Shown: one piece after another, positions 39,583-48,916 of the stretch
Numbering within the stretch: position 1 is the first letter of the stretch
How the letters are laid out: every line of letters begins with the position of its first letter
From: JAHFRG01 sp041495205
GTDB taxonomy: Bacteria; Pseudomonadota; Gammaproteobacteria; Burkholderiales; JAHFRG01
Direction of reading: 5' to 3'
DNA: 64,000 bases
NCBI GenBank assembly: GCA_041495205.1
Contig: JBGQCF010000007.1
Span: 6,682 to 70,681 of the forward strand
Position numbers and translations under genes: made by a program
The notes under the pieces: model-generated
Databases searched by the model: none
Seen by the model: only the letters and a program-made list of their open reading frames with translations
Told to the model about the DNA's origin: nothing

Positions 39583-40706
39583 TGCTGGAATTCAAACAAT
39601 CGCCGGCATGCACCATGGGCGTCGAGCTCGAGCTGCAGATTCTCAAGTCCCACGACTGCAATCTGGCGCGCGACGCCGCTGATTTGCTGGCGAGGCTTAG
39701 CAAAGTGAAACATCCCGGCGAGGTCAAGCCGGAAATCACCGAGAGCATGATCGAGCTCAATTCCTCGATCCACGAGCGCTACGCGACCCTTGCGGACGAG
39801 CTACGGACTGTCCGCAACGTAGTGGCGCGCCAAGCCGAGCTCCTCAACCTGCGCATTGCCGGCGGTGGCTCGCATCCCTTTCACCAGTGGAGCGAGCGGC
39901 GCATTTATCCAACCGAGCGTTTCAAGCATCTGTTGAATCTCTACGGCTATCTCGCCAAGCAGTTCACGGTATTCGGGCAGCACATCCACATCGGCTGCCC
40001 GAGCGGCGATGATGCGGTCTATCTTATCCACATGCTGTCGCGCCATATTCCACATTTCATCGCGCTTTCCGCCTCCTCGCCGTTTTACCAGGGGGAAGAC
40101 ACGAGCTTTGCTTCATCGCGTTTGAATGCGATCAGCGCGTTTCCCCTAAGCGGCACCATGCCGTTGGTTGAAAGCTGGGATGAATTCAACGCCTATTTTG
40201 AGAAAATGCATCGCTACAAAATCGTCGAGAGCATGAAGGATTTCTACTGGGATATCCGCCCCAAGCCGGAATATGGAACCGTGGAAATCCGCATCTGCGA
40301 CACACCATTGACGGTGGACAAGGCGGCGCTGCTTGCGGCTTTCGCCCAGTCACTCGCACATTATTACCTGACTGAACGGCCACGGCGGGCGACGCAGGAT
40401 CTTTATCTGGTTTACAACTACAACCGCTTCCAGTCCTGCCGCTTCGGCTTCGCCGCCAATTTCATCAATCCTTATGATCAGCAGCATGCCAACTTATGTG
40501 ACGACCTCATCGTGACCCTCAAACTACTTGCACCGCACGCCGCGGCGCTGGAGAGCGGCACGGCGCTCAATCAGTTGCTCGACGATGCGGCAGCGCGCCG
40601 CAATGATTCATTCTGGTTGCGCGAACAACTCAAGAAATCCGGTTCGCTCAACGATGTGGCGCGCCTGCAGAGCAACCTGTGGATGGGAAAATCGGAACGG
40701 GCATGA
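39579..40706 (+). CDS. YbdK-type carboxylate-amine ligase
   Basis: A 375-residue glutamate-cysteine ligase-like (GCS2) protein: TMGVELELQILKSHDCNLAR, MIELNSSIHERYATL, GQHIHIGCPSGDDAVYLIHM and GTVEIRICDTPLTVDKAAL. Relatives have weak glutamate-cysteine ligase activity, and the natural substrate is often unknown. The start overlaps the Kef stop. The two products might together link a thiol to cation balance, but this is inference. Confidence 0.82.
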   Translation: MMLEFKQSPACTMGVELELQILKSHDCNLARDAADLLARLSKVKHPGEVKPEITESMIELNSSIHERYATLADELRTVRNVVARQAELLNLRIAGGGSHPFHQWSERRIYPTERFKHLLNLYGYLAKQFTVFGQHIHIGCPSGDDAVYLIHMLSRHIPHFIALSASSPFYQGEDTSFASSRLNAISAFPLSGTMPLVESWDEFNAYFEKMHRYKIVESMKDFYWDIRPKPEYGTVEIRICDTPLTVDKAALLAAFAQSLAHYYLTERPRRATQDLYLVYNYNRFQSCRFGFAANFINPYDQQHANLCDDLIVTLKLLAPHAAALESGTALNQLLDDAAARRNDSFWLREQLKKSGSLNDVARLQSNLWMGKSERA

Positions 40707-40773
40707 AGCCAAGCCGGCGTGTTCGCCGTGCCTACTGTGGTGCTAGAATCGCGCGGTTCCCAAGGAAGGGAGC

Positions 40774-42162
40774 ATGGTTTTTTTTGAAAATAACATGAGG
40801 CGCATCGTGCGCGGGAAGCATCGCCTGTTGCTCGCGGCATTCATCCTGGCATGGAGCGGCGTGGCCAGTGCGGTGCCGGCCAGCGGCAGCGTCGGGCGAG
40901 ACGGACCTGCGTTGTTCGGCATCCCGGTGGATTTCATTCTGTTTGGACTGACGCTGCTAGGCGTGGCTCTATTCCATCGCCACACGCTTTACGTGGCGCT
41001 CACCGGTCTCGTAATTATCCTCGGTTATAAGTTCCTGCTCGTCGGGTTCAAGTACGGGCCCGGCTTTGCCGGTTTCGTCTCTCATATGGGGCACGAGTGG
41101 GTGATTCTTACCAACCTGTTCCTGCTGCTGGTCGGATTCGCGCTGCTTTCCAGGCATTTCGAAGAGAGCCAGGTTCCGGCCATGCTGCCGAAATTCCTTC
41201 CGGACGACTGGAAAGGCGGGTTCATGTTGCTAGTGATGATCTTCGTGCTGTCGAGCTTTCTCGACAACATCGCGGCGGCAATCATCGGCGGCACGGTTGC
41301 GGCGACCGTGTTCAAGCACAAGGTGCATATCGGCTATCTTGCAGCAATCGTCGCCGCTTCAAACGCTGGCGGATCGGGCAGCGTGGTCGGCGACACCACC
41401 ACGACGATGATGTGGATCGACGGAGTAAACCCCCTCGATGTGCTCGAAGCTTATGTGGGGGCATCCGTGGCGATGGTGATATTCGGCATTCCTGCGGCGC
41501 TGCAGCAGCAGCGCTATTCGCCTATCAGGAAAGACCCGCCGCGCGGGGTGCGGATTGATTGGGGGCGGGTTGCCATCGTTGCGCTGATCCTGATTGCCGC
41601 GATCGCCGCCAACGTCGTGGTCAACCTCAAGTTTACCGACATCTCCGACCGTTTTCCTTTTATCGGCACAGCAGTGTGGCTGGCGATCCTGATGGCGGTT
41701 CCGCTTCGCAAACCCGACTGGAAGGTGGTGCCAAATGCGGTCAAGGGCAGCATTTTTCTGCTGTCGCTGATTCTGTGCGCGTCGCTCATGCCCGTGGAAA
41801 AACTGCCGGCTGCTTCCTGGCATTCGGCGCTTGGCCTGGGTTTTGTTTCAGCGGTGTTCGACAACATTCCGCTCACTGCCCTCGCGCTCAAACAGGGCGG
41901 CTACGACTGGGGCTATCTTGCGTATGCGGTGGGTTTTGGCGGATCGATGATCTGGTTTGGTTCCTCGGCAGGCGTGGCGCTGTCAAACATGTACCCGGAA
42001 GCAAAGTCGGTCGGGTCGTGGCTCAGGCATGGCTGGCATGTGGCGCTGGCGTATATGCTGGGTTTCGCGGCCTTGCTGCTGGTTCTTGGCTGGCATCCGG
42101 ATGCCAAGCGCGTAAAATCGCTTGGCATTGCACCGGCTATTGCGGTACTGGCCAGGGTTTAA
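40774..42162 (+). CDS. Ion transporter, ArsB/NhaD superfamily (citrate-transporter-like)
   Basis: A 462-residue protein with about eleven membrane segments, starting with a signal-like segment (AAFILAWSGVASA). Two related motifs, SSFLDNIAAAIIGG and SAVFDNIPLTALAL, mark the two inverted halves of the ion transporter superfamily, and NAGGSGSVVGDTTTTMMWID follows the first. Close family members are NhaD sodium/proton antiporters and citrate transporters; the substrate is not determined. AAGGAAGGG before ATG 40774 supports that start. Confidence 0.72.
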   Translation: MVFFENNMRRIVRGKHRLLLAAFILAWSGVASAVPASGSVGRDGPALFGIPVDFILFGLTLLGVALFHRHTLYVALTGLVIILGYKFLLVGFKYGPGFAGFVSHMGHEWVILTNLFLLLVGFALLSRHFEESQVPAMLPKFLPDDWKGGFMLLVMIFVLSSFLDNIAAAIIGGTVAATVFKHKVHIGYLAAIVAASNAGGSGSVVGDTTTTMMWIDGVNPLDVLEAYVGASVAMVIFGIPAALQQQRYSPIRKDPPRGVRIDWGRVAIVALILIAAIAANVVVNLKFTDISDRFPFIGTAVWLAILMAVPLRKPDWKVVPNAVKGSIFLLSLILCASLMPVEKLPAASWHSALGLGFVSAVFDNIPLTALALKQGGYDWGYLAYAVGFGGSMIWFGSSAGVALSNMYPEAKSVGSWLRHGWHVALAYMLGFAALLLVLGWHPDAKRVKSLGIAPAIAVLARV

Positions 42163-42192
42163 ACTCGGTCCAGAATTGCCGGTTTACCTGTG

Positions 42193-42221
42193 TTGATTTT
42201 GCGCGGGTACGGGTATACGAT
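42193..42221 (+). promoter_or_regulatory. Candidate promoter upstream of dctP
   Basis: TTGATT (42193-42198), a 17-base spacer, then TACGAT (42216-42221). It lies in the 174-bp gap before dctP, which also contains a small GGGC-GTTCT-GCCC hairpin (about 42294-42305). GGAGGAG precedes the ATG. Confidence 0.4.
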
Positions 42222-42336
42222 GGCGAAGCTGGGTCATGATGCTGAAGGGGAAATATACATTAACCTCCTACGCATCAACACAAATCAAAAAACGGGCGTT
42301 CTGCCCAAAATCTTATGAGTCTCTTAGGAGGAGTTT

Positions 42337-43488
42337 ATGGACAAGAAGCAGAGAGCGGTTTCCGCCGCCAAGTCTGAAACAGTCGCATCACGCCGTAAAT
42401 TTCTAAAAGGCGCAGCAGCTATTGGCACCGGTGCCGCGGCCATCGGCTTCCCGATGATTGCCAAGGCGCAAGGGCCGATCAGCATGCGCTGGCAGAGTAC
42501 TTGGCCCACCAAGGACATCTTCCACGAGTTCGCGCTCGACTACGCCAAGAAGGTGAACGACATGACCGGCGGCGACCTCAAGATCGAGGTGCTGCCGGCG
42601 GGCTCGGTGGTGCCGGCCTTCGGCCTGCTCGACGCGGTTTCGAAAGGCGTGCTCGACGGCGGTCACGGCGTGCTGGTCTATCACTACGGCAAACAAAATG
42701 CCCTGGGGCTGTGGGGATCGAGCCCCGCCTTCGGCATGGACGGGAACATGATGCTCGCCTGGCACAAGTATGGCGGTGGCAAGGAGTTGCTGGAGAAGAT
42801 CTACGCCTCCATCGGCGCCAACGTGGTGTCCTTCCCGTACGGGCCGCATCCGACACAGCCGCTCGGCTGGTTCAAGAAGCCGGTCACCAGTCCGGACGAC
42901 TTCAAAGGCATGAAGTACCGCACCGTGGGCATCTCGATTGACATGTTCCAGGCCATGGGTGCGGCAGTAATCGCGCTGCCCGGCGCCGAAATCGTGCCGG
43001 CAATGGACCGCGGGCTGATCGATGCGGCCGAGTTCAACAACGCGAGTTCCGACCGCCTGCTTGGCTTTCCCGACGTGTCCAAGGTGTGCATGCTGCAGAG
43101 CTTCCACCAGAACGCGGAGCAGTTCGAGATCACCTTCAACAAGACCAAGTACGATGCGCTGCCGGCCAAGTTGAAGGCGATCATCGCGTATTCCGTGGAT
43201 GCCGCTAACGCGGACATGATGTGGAAGGCGATCGACCGTTACTCGCAGGACTACGTCGAGCTGCAGACCAAGGACCACGTGAAGTTCTACAAAACGCCGG
43301 ACTCGATACTGCAGAAGCAGATCGAGGTCTTCGACCCGATCATGGAGAAGAAGTCGGCGGAGAACCCGCTGTTCAAGGAGGTCATTGAATCTCAGCGCAA
43401 GTTCGCCGCGCGCGCGGTGCGCTGGGACCTCGACACCTATGTCAACCGGCGCATGGCCTATAACTATTACTTCGGCAAGAAGGGCTGA
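42337..43488 (+). CDS. dctP: TRAP transporter substrate-binding protein DctP
   Basis: A 383-residue periplasmic protein with a twin-arginine signal (SRRKFLKGAAAIGTGAAAIG). It has a TRAP DctP domain with MRWQSTWPTKDIFHEFALDY near the N-terminus and TIGxxx-type residues replaced by GMKYRTVGISIDMFQAMGAA, similar to alpha-keto-acid-binding TakP-type receptors. Codons are strongly GC-ending, unlike some neighbours. It is followed by a terminator-like hairpin, then dctQ and dctM. Confidence 0.88.
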   Translation: MDKKQRAVSAAKSETVASRRKFLKGAAAIGTGAAAIGFPMIAKAQGPISMRWQSTWPTKDIFHEFALDYAKKVNDMTGGDLKIEVLPAGSVVPAFGLLDAVSKGVLDGGHGVLVYHYGKQNALGLWGSSPAFGMDGNMMLAWHKYGGGKELLEKIYASIGANVVSFPYGPHPTQPLGWFKKPVTSPDDFKGMKYRTVGISIDMFQAMGAAVIALPGAEIVPAMDRGLIDAAEFNNASSDRLLGFPDVSKVCMLQSFHQNAEQFEITFNKTKYDALPAKLKAIIAYSVDAANADMMWKAIDRYSQDYVELQTKDHVKFYKTPDSILQKQIEVFDPIMEKKSAENPLFKEVIESQRKFAARAVRWDLDTYVNRRMAYNYYFGKKG

Positions 43489-43514
43489 CACCGAACGTGC
43501 TTGCGGGAAACACC

Positions 43515-43548
43515 AACACCATCCAGTAGCGCCGGATGGTGTTTTTTT
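43515..43548 (+). terminator. Terminator between dctP and dctQ
   Basis: AACACCATCC (43515-43524) pairs with GGATGGTGTT (43534-43543), followed by T residues to 43548. It probably makes the binding-protein mRNA more abundant than that of the membrane subunits by partial termination. Confidence 0.75.
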
Positions 43549-43625
43549 GGGGTGCTGCCAAGAACGGGGCGAAGGTGGCACAATAGGCTCACGGCCCCAC
43601 GCCACATCATCGAAGGATTTCAGCC

Positions 43626-44249
43626 ATGCAGAAAATATTGCTGTTCGTTGACAGGGTGAGCACCTGGGTCGGGCACGCCTTTTCCTTCCTCATCGTCGGC
43701 CTCACCTTGCTCATCTCCTGGGAAGTGTTCTCGCGCTACGTGCTCCACCACTCGCACCCGTGGGTCTATGACTACATGATCATGATGTACGGAACTCTTT
43801 TCATGATGGCCGGCGCTTATACGCTGGCGAAAAACGGCCACGTCCGCGGCGACATGATCTACGGCTTCTTCAGGCCGCGGGCACAGGCCACCATCGACCT
43901 CACGCTCTACATCGTGTTCTTCATTCCCGGGATCGTCGCGTTTGTCTGGGCGGGCTACACCTATGCCGCCGAGTCCTGGGCGATCAACGAACATTCGAAC
44001 ATCACCTCCGAAGGCCCGGCGTACTACCCGTTCAAGACCATCATCCCGGTCGCCGGCGCGTTCGTGCTGGTGCAGGGCATCGTCGAAATCATTCGCTGTG
44101 TGATCTGCATTAAGCAGGACGCATGGCCCTCGCGCGAGGCGGACGTCCAGGAAGTTGACGTGGATGAGCTGAAGAAAATGGTCCACGTCAAGGACGAGGA
44201 CATTCAGAAGCTCGACGAGCTGATCGTGCACCGGGAGCCGGGCAAGTGA
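43626..44249 (+). CDS. dctQ: TRAP transporter small permease DctQ
   Basis: A 207-residue membrane protein with four predicted segments, ISWEVFSRYVLHHSHPWVYD and ARRAN-like NGHVRGDMIYGFFRPRAQA patterns of the DctQ family; the C-terminal 45 residues (EADVQEVDVDELKKMVHVKD onward) form a charged tail. GAAGGATTTCAGCC precedes the ATG. It overlaps dctM by 4 bases (ATG/GTGA), so they are coupled. Confidence 0.87.
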   Translation: MQKILLFVDRVSTWVGHAFSFLIVGLTLLISWEVFSRYVLHHSHPWVYDYMIMMYGTLFMMAGAYTLAKNGHVRGDMIYGFFRPRAQATIDLTLYIVFFIPGIVAFVWAGYTYAAESWAINEHSNITSEGPAYYPFKTIIPVAGAFVLVQGIVEIIRCVICIKQDAWPSREADVQEVDVDELKKMVHVKDEDIQKLDELIVHREPGK

Positions 44250-46294
44250 AGCTGCGCAAGGAACTCCAGTTTGGCTACTCGCTGATGGCGATCATCGTGA
44301 TCGCCGTGGCGGCGCTCACGCCATGGGGCCATGTCACCAACGGCCATCTCGGCTTGATCATGCTCGCCCTGATCTGCGTCGGAATCATGATCGGCTTCCC
44401 CACGGCCTTCACGCTCATGGGGATGGGCGTGTTCTTCGCCTGGCTGGCCTACCGAAGCGTGAACCCGGCGCTCGCGGACCGGCAGGTGCTCGATCTCTTT
44501 GTGCAGCGCACTTACGGCGTGATGTCGAACGAAGTGCTGATCGCGATCCCGCTGTTCCTGTTCATGGGCTATCTAGTCGAGCGGGCGCAGCTGATCGACC
44601 GCTTGTTCAGGAGCCTGCATCTTGCCACCGCGCGCGTGCCAGGCTCGCTCGCCGTTGCGACCATTGTAACCTGCGCGATCTTCGCCACCGCCACCGGTAT
44701 CGTGGGCGCGGTGGTGACGCTGATGGGACTGCTCGCGTTTCCGGCGATGCTCAAGGCCGGATACAACGTCAAGGTATCCGCGGGCGCGATCACCGCGGGC
44801 GGCTGCCTGGGTATCCTGATCCCCCCCTCGGTGATGTTGATCGTCTATGGCGCAGTTGCAGGCGTGTCGGTCGTACAGCTCTACGCCGGCGCCTTCCTCC
44901 CAGGTTTCATGCTCGCTGGACTTTACATCGGATACATCATCTTACTTGCAAAGTGGAAGCCAGCACTCATGCCCCCGCTCTCCGAGAGCGAGCGCCACGT
45001 GGAGCTACCGCCCTTTGCGCAGAAGCTGTCGCAGCATGGCAGCAACGCGTTGACGGGGTTGTGGCGTGCCGTTACCAGCAGCGGTGGCGCCGCAGTCGCG
45101 AAACGCACCGCGCTCGGGCAGTTGTTCGTCACGCTGACCCCGGCACTGTTTCTCGCCGCAGTGCTGGGCGTTACCTGGCAGTTGGCGACTGCGCCGGAGA
45201 TCGAGGCCAGCACGGCCGGGCTGATCGAAGCGGGGGGCCTCGTTGCAGCGCCCGAGTCGGATAGAGAGATGTCAACCGGCCTCATCGGCGAGCCGGATAC
45301 GGAAAAGGAAGATTCCGGAGTCAAGGTGCCTCCAGCCGAAGGCGTGAAAGAAGTCGCTCCGCCACCTAGTGCGAAGGCGGCGAAGCCTGAAGGCGTGCAG
45401 GAGCTTCCGGGCGCGGTGAAGGCGGCCAAAGCCAAACCGGCCGAGAAGGCTGCCGCCGAACCCGAGCGGCTCCCGGTGCCCCTATGGCTCTGGATCGTGT
45501 TCGGCATCGTAATCGGCGCTATCGCCGTCATCTATTGGCTCTGGAACTGGGAGCGGCTCGAGGTGTTCAAGATGCTGCTCACCTCGTTCTTTCCGCTTGC
45601 GTTGATGATCATCGCAGTGCTTGGCTCGATCGTGTTCGGGCTGGCAACGCCCAGCGAGGCGGCGGCGGTCGGCGGGTTCGGCGGCTTCATCCTTGCGGCA
45701 ATCTATCGCTTCATCGCCCACCGGCGTGACGCGAAGGCCGGCGGCTCGGATCCCGGCGCCGCAGTCTGGAAGACGGTGAAAGAGCTCGGGGGCATCGTCA
45801 AGGAATCGGCCTTTCTCACCGCCAAGACGAGCGCGATGGTCTGCTGGTTGTTTGTCGGCTCCGGTATTTTTTCGGCAGCATTCGCGCTGCTCGAAGGGCA
45901 GGAGCTCATCGAGAAGTGGGTGCTCTCGCTCAACATGACCCCGGTGCAGTTCATGATCCTCGCCCAGTTCATCATCTTCATCCTCGGCTGGCCGCTCGAG
46001 TGGACGGAAATCATCATCATCTTCATGCCGATCTTCCTGCCGCTGCTGCCGCATTTCCACATTGATCCGCTGTTCTTCGGGCTGCTGGTGGCGTTGAACC
46101 TGCAGACGGCGTTCCTGTCGCCGCCGGTCGCGATGGCGGCGTTTTACCTGAAAGGCGTCTCCCCGCCGCACGTGACGTTGAACCAGATCTTCGCCGGCAT
46201 GATGCCGTTCATGGGGATCCAGTTGATCGCGCTGGCGCTGCTCTACCTGTTCCCCGCTATCGGGTTGTGGATTCCTCACATGCTCTACAAGTAA
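44246..46294 (+). CDS. dctM: TRAP transporter large permease DctM with a large insertion
   Basis: A 682-residue DctM, where about 430 is usual. The N-terminal half (IGFPTAFTLMGMGVFFAWLA, VTLMGLLAFPAMLKAGYN, GGCLGILIPPSVMLIVYG) and the C-terminal half (GLATPSEAAAVGGFGGF, LGWPLEWTEIIIIFMPIFLP) are normal. Between them lies about 180 extra residues: a membrane segment (LTPALFLAAVLGVTWQLA), an Ala-, Lys-, Pro- and Glu-rich stretch (about 325-415), and another membrane segment (LWIVFGIVIGAIAVIYWLW). The GTG start at 44246 overlaps dctQ. Confidence 0.87.
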   Translation: MKLRKELQFGYSLMAIIVIAVAALTPWGHVTNGHLGLIMLALICVGIMIGFPTAFTLMGMGVFFAWLAYRSVNPALADRQVLDLFVQRTYGVMSNEVLIAIPLFLFMGYLVERAQLIDRLFRSLHLATARVPGSLAVATIVTCAIFATATGIVGAVVTLMGLLAFPAMLKAGYNVKVSAGAITAGGCLGILIPPSVMLIVYGAVAGVSVVQLYAGAFLPGFMLAGLYIGYIILLAKWKPALMPPLSESERHVELPPFAQKLSQHGSNALTGLWRAVTSSGGAAVAKRTALGQLFVTLTPALFLAAVLGVTWQLATAPEIEASTAGLIEAGGLVAAPESDREMSTGLIGEPDTEKEDSGVKVPPAEGVKEVAPPPSAKAAKPEGVQELPGAVKAAKAKPAEKAAAEPERLPVPLWLWIVFGIVIGAIAVIYWLWNWERLEVFKMLLTSFFPLALMIIAVLGSIVFGLATPSEAAAVGGFGGFILAAIYRFIAHRRDAKAGGSDPGAAVWKTVKELGGIVKESAFLTAKTSAMVCWLFVGSGIFSAAFALLEGQELIEKWVLSLNMTPVQFMILAQFIIFILGWPLEWTEIIIIFMPIFLPLLPHFHIDPLFFGLLVALNLQTAFLSPPVAMAAFYLKGVSPPHVTLNQIFAGMMPFMGIQLIALALLYLFPAIGLWIPHMLYK

Positions 46295-46311
46295 CCGGAT
46301 TTCGGCATTCC

Positions 46312-47709
46312 ATGTCAGCTAAAGGGCGGACATCCGGCGCGCAGCGTGCGGGAGGCTCGCCGCCTCCGGCGGGGACGCCGGAGTTGAATCAGCTTAATGC
46401 GATTGATGCCGCGCGTGGTATCCGCGAAGGGATGTTCACCTCGGAACAACTGGTGCAAAGCTGTCTTGACCAAATTCAGGCAGCGGACGATACAGTTCGT
46501 GCGTGGGCGTTCCTCGACCCGGAATACGCGCTGAATCAGGCGCGGGCGGCGGACCAGTGGCGCCTCGAAGGCAAGACGCTTGGCGCGCTGCACGGCATTC
46601 CGGTCGGCGTCAAGGACATCATCGACACGGCCGACATGCCGACGGAAAACGGCACGGTGCTGCACAAGGGCCGCATGCCGTACGAGGACGCAAACGTAGT
46701 TGCGAGCCTGCGCGCCGCCGGGGCCGTGATCCTCGGCAAGACCGTGACCACTGAGTGCGCGTACTTCGCGCCCGGTAAAACCCGCAACCCGCACAATCCC
46801 GAGCACACGCCCGGCGGCTCCTCCAGCGGTTCGGCAGCGGCCGTAGCTGCCGGCATGGTGCCGCTTGCACTCGGGAGCCAGACCAACGGCTCGACTATCC
46901 GCCCGGCCGCTTTTTGCGGCGTATACGGTTACAAGCCGACGCATGGCTTGATTCCGCGCCATGGCATGCTCGTCCTGTCTCGCACGCTGGACCAGGTGGG
47001 TCTGTTCGCGCGCACAATCGAGGACATCGCGCTGCTCGCGGAGCAGCTCACCGGCTACGACGAGCGCGATCACGATACGCGGCCGCGTGCGCGCATCCCA
47101 TTCGGCGCCATCGCGACTGAAGAGCCGCCGCTGCCGCCGACGATCGCGTTTATCAAGACGCCGCTGTGGGATCGCGTCGAGCATGAAACCAAGCAGGCGT
47201 TCGCGGAGCTGGTCGGCGAACTGGGTGACCGTGTCGAGGAGGTGGAACTGTTCCCGTTGGCGGCCGAGGCCTGGGACTGGCACCGCACCATCATGGAGGC
47301 CGAAATGGCAGCCAACCTCGAGCGCGAATGGCAGCGCGGGCGCGACCAACTGTCCGACACCCTGCGCTCGCTGCTCGAGCGCGGGCGCGAGGTGAGGGCC
47401 GTCGACTACCAGCGCGCCCTATCGCGTATTCCTCTGATGCAGGAGAGCTTCGAAGAGCTGTTCATCCAACGCTACGACGCAATCCTCACACCGGCGGCGG
47501 CGGGCACCGCACCGGCAGGCCTTTCCTCGACTGGCGACCCTTCGTTCTGCACGCTCTGGACGCTGTGCGGACTGCCCGCGATCTCGCTGCCGCTGATGCA
47601 AGGGTCGAATGGCTTGCCTCTCGGCGTACAACTCGTCGGGCGGCGCCACTTCGACGCGCGGCTGCTACGCACCGCGCGCTGGCTGGTGGACCATGTCACG
47701 GCGGAATAA
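46312..47709 (+). CDS. Amidase signature family hydrolase
   Basis: About 465 residues from ATG 46312. The catalytic Ser-cisSer-Lys triad is visible in VGVKDIIDTADMPTENG (Lys) and TPGGSSSGSAAAVAAG (the two serines). Members hydrolyse amides, ureas or aminoacyl amides. It lies 17 bases after dctM and is probably co-transcribed, so it may act on the imported substrate. A longer start from 46267 overlaps dctM and lacks similarity. Confidence 0.85.
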   Translation: MSAKGRTSGAQRAGGSPPPAGTPELNQLNAIDAARGIREGMFTSEQLVQSCLDQIQAADDTVRAWAFLDPEYALNQARAADQWRLEGKTLGALHGIPVGVKDIIDTADMPTENGTVLHKGRMPYEDANVVASLRAAGAVILGKTVTTECAYFAPGKTRNPHNPEHTPGGSSSGSAAAVAAGMVPLALGSQTNGSTIRPAAFCGVYGYKPTHGLIPRHGMLVLSRTLDQVGLFARTIEDIALLAEQLTGYDERDHDTRPRARIPFGAIATEEPPLPPTIAFIKTPLWDRVEHETKQAFAELVGELGDRVEEVELFPLAAEAWDWHRTIMEAEMAANLEREWQRGRDQLSDTLRSLLERGREVRAVDYQRALSRIPLMQESFEELFIQRYDAILTPAAAGTAPAGLSSTGDPSFCTLWTLCGLPAISLPLMQGSNGLPLGVQLVGRRHFDARLLRTARWLVDHVTAE

Positions 47710-47891
47710 CCCGGACAGCTTGTGCGGACGGCGGCCCACCATATTATCGGCAAGGCAGATCTCGCGCGGATGAAACCGTCGGCCATGCTGATTATTACAG
47801 CTAAGGAAGACGACAAGCTGCTTGCCGTTGCGCACTGGTGCGAGGAACAATTACCATTCAAGTCATTAGTGGAAGTGAAAGGAGAAGCAAG

Positions 47892-48779
47892 ATGAAAGTC
47901 GGATTCGTAGGCCTTGGCATCATGGGCAAACCCATGGCGCTCAATCTCGTCAAGGGCGGCCACTCGCTTTGCGTTTACGCGCGCCGCGCGGAATCCATGA
48001 AGCCGTTGCAAGACGCAGGAGCGGCGGCCTGCGGCTCGCCCAAGGAAGTGGCGGAAAAGTCGGAGATAACGATAGTGATGGTCTCCGACACCCCGGACGT
48101 GGAAGAGGTGGTGCTGGGGACAAATGGTTTGATTCACGGTGGGAAACCCGGCTCGGTGGTGGTGGACATGAGCACCATTTCTCCTGTGGCAACCCGGGCG
48201 ATGGCCGAAAAGCTCGCACAGAAGGGGGTGGAGATGCTCGATGCGCCGGTCTCGGGCGGCGAAATCGGCGCGATTAACGGCACGCTTTCCATCATGGTCG
48301 GCGGCAAGGCGGAAGTGTTTGCTCGCGTCAAGCCGCTGTTCGAATGCCTGGGCAAGAACATCGTGCATACCGGCGGCAACGGCGCGGGCCAGGTGACCAA
48401 GGCGTGCAATCAGATCGTGGTGGCTTTAACCATCGAGGCGGTTGCCGAGGCGCTTACCTTTGCGCGCAAGAACGGCGTGGATGCAGCAAAGGTTCGCGAG
48501 GCGCTATTGGGCGGTTTTGCCAACAGCAAAATCCTCGAGGTTCACGGCAAAAGAATGCTGGACAACGAATTCAAGCCCGGCTTCAAGGTGAGGCTGCATC
48601 AGAAAGATATGCGCATCGTCATGGAGACTGCGCACAAGCTGGGCCTCGCGCTCCCTGGGGCGGCACTGGTCACACAGCACATGAATGCGCTGATGGGCAC
48701 CGGCGATGGGGAGCTCGATTCCGCCGCGATAGTGAAAGTGGTCGAGAGAATGTCGCCACCTGATAATAAGCCACGCTGA
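47892..48779 (+). CDS. garR: Tartronate semialdehyde reductase family protein
   Basis: A 295-residue beta-hydroxyacid dehydrogenase: MKVGFVGLGIMGKPMALNLV (Rossmann NAD site), substrate-binding DAPVSGGEIGAINGTLSIMV, and catalytic Lys in TKACNQIVVALTIEA. The pattern fits tartronate semialdehyde (2-hydroxy-3-oxopropionate) reductase, giving glycerate, though 3-hydroxyisobutyrate dehydrogenase is close. Glycerate would feed the kinase encoded at 10513. The ATG 47892 follows GGAGAAGC. The 182-bp upstream gap shows nothing definite. Confidence 0.82.
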   Translation: MKVGFVGLGIMGKPMALNLVKGGHSLCVYARRAESMKPLQDAGAAACGSPKEVAEKSEITIVMVSDTPDVEEVVLGTNGLIHGGKPGSVVVDMSTISPVATRAMAEKLAQKGVEMLDAPVSGGEIGAINGTLSIMVGGKAEVFARVKPLFECLGKNIVHTGGNGAGQVTKACNQIVVALTIEAVAEALTFARKNGVDAAKVREALLGGFANSKILEVHGKRMLDNEFKPGFKVRLHQKDMRIVMETAHKLGLALPGAALVTQHMNALMGTGDGELDSAAIVKVVERMSPPDNKPR

Positions 48780-48916
48780 TCGCAGCCACCACGGCAACCC
48801 GTGCGGCAATAAAAAAGCGTCACTTGCGCGCCCGTTGGCTATAATAAATCCGTCAGCTGCAGAATCCTGTTCAAACTGCTGCCGCAAGCATACCTTTCCA
48901 TAAGGTGGGGGCGAAT

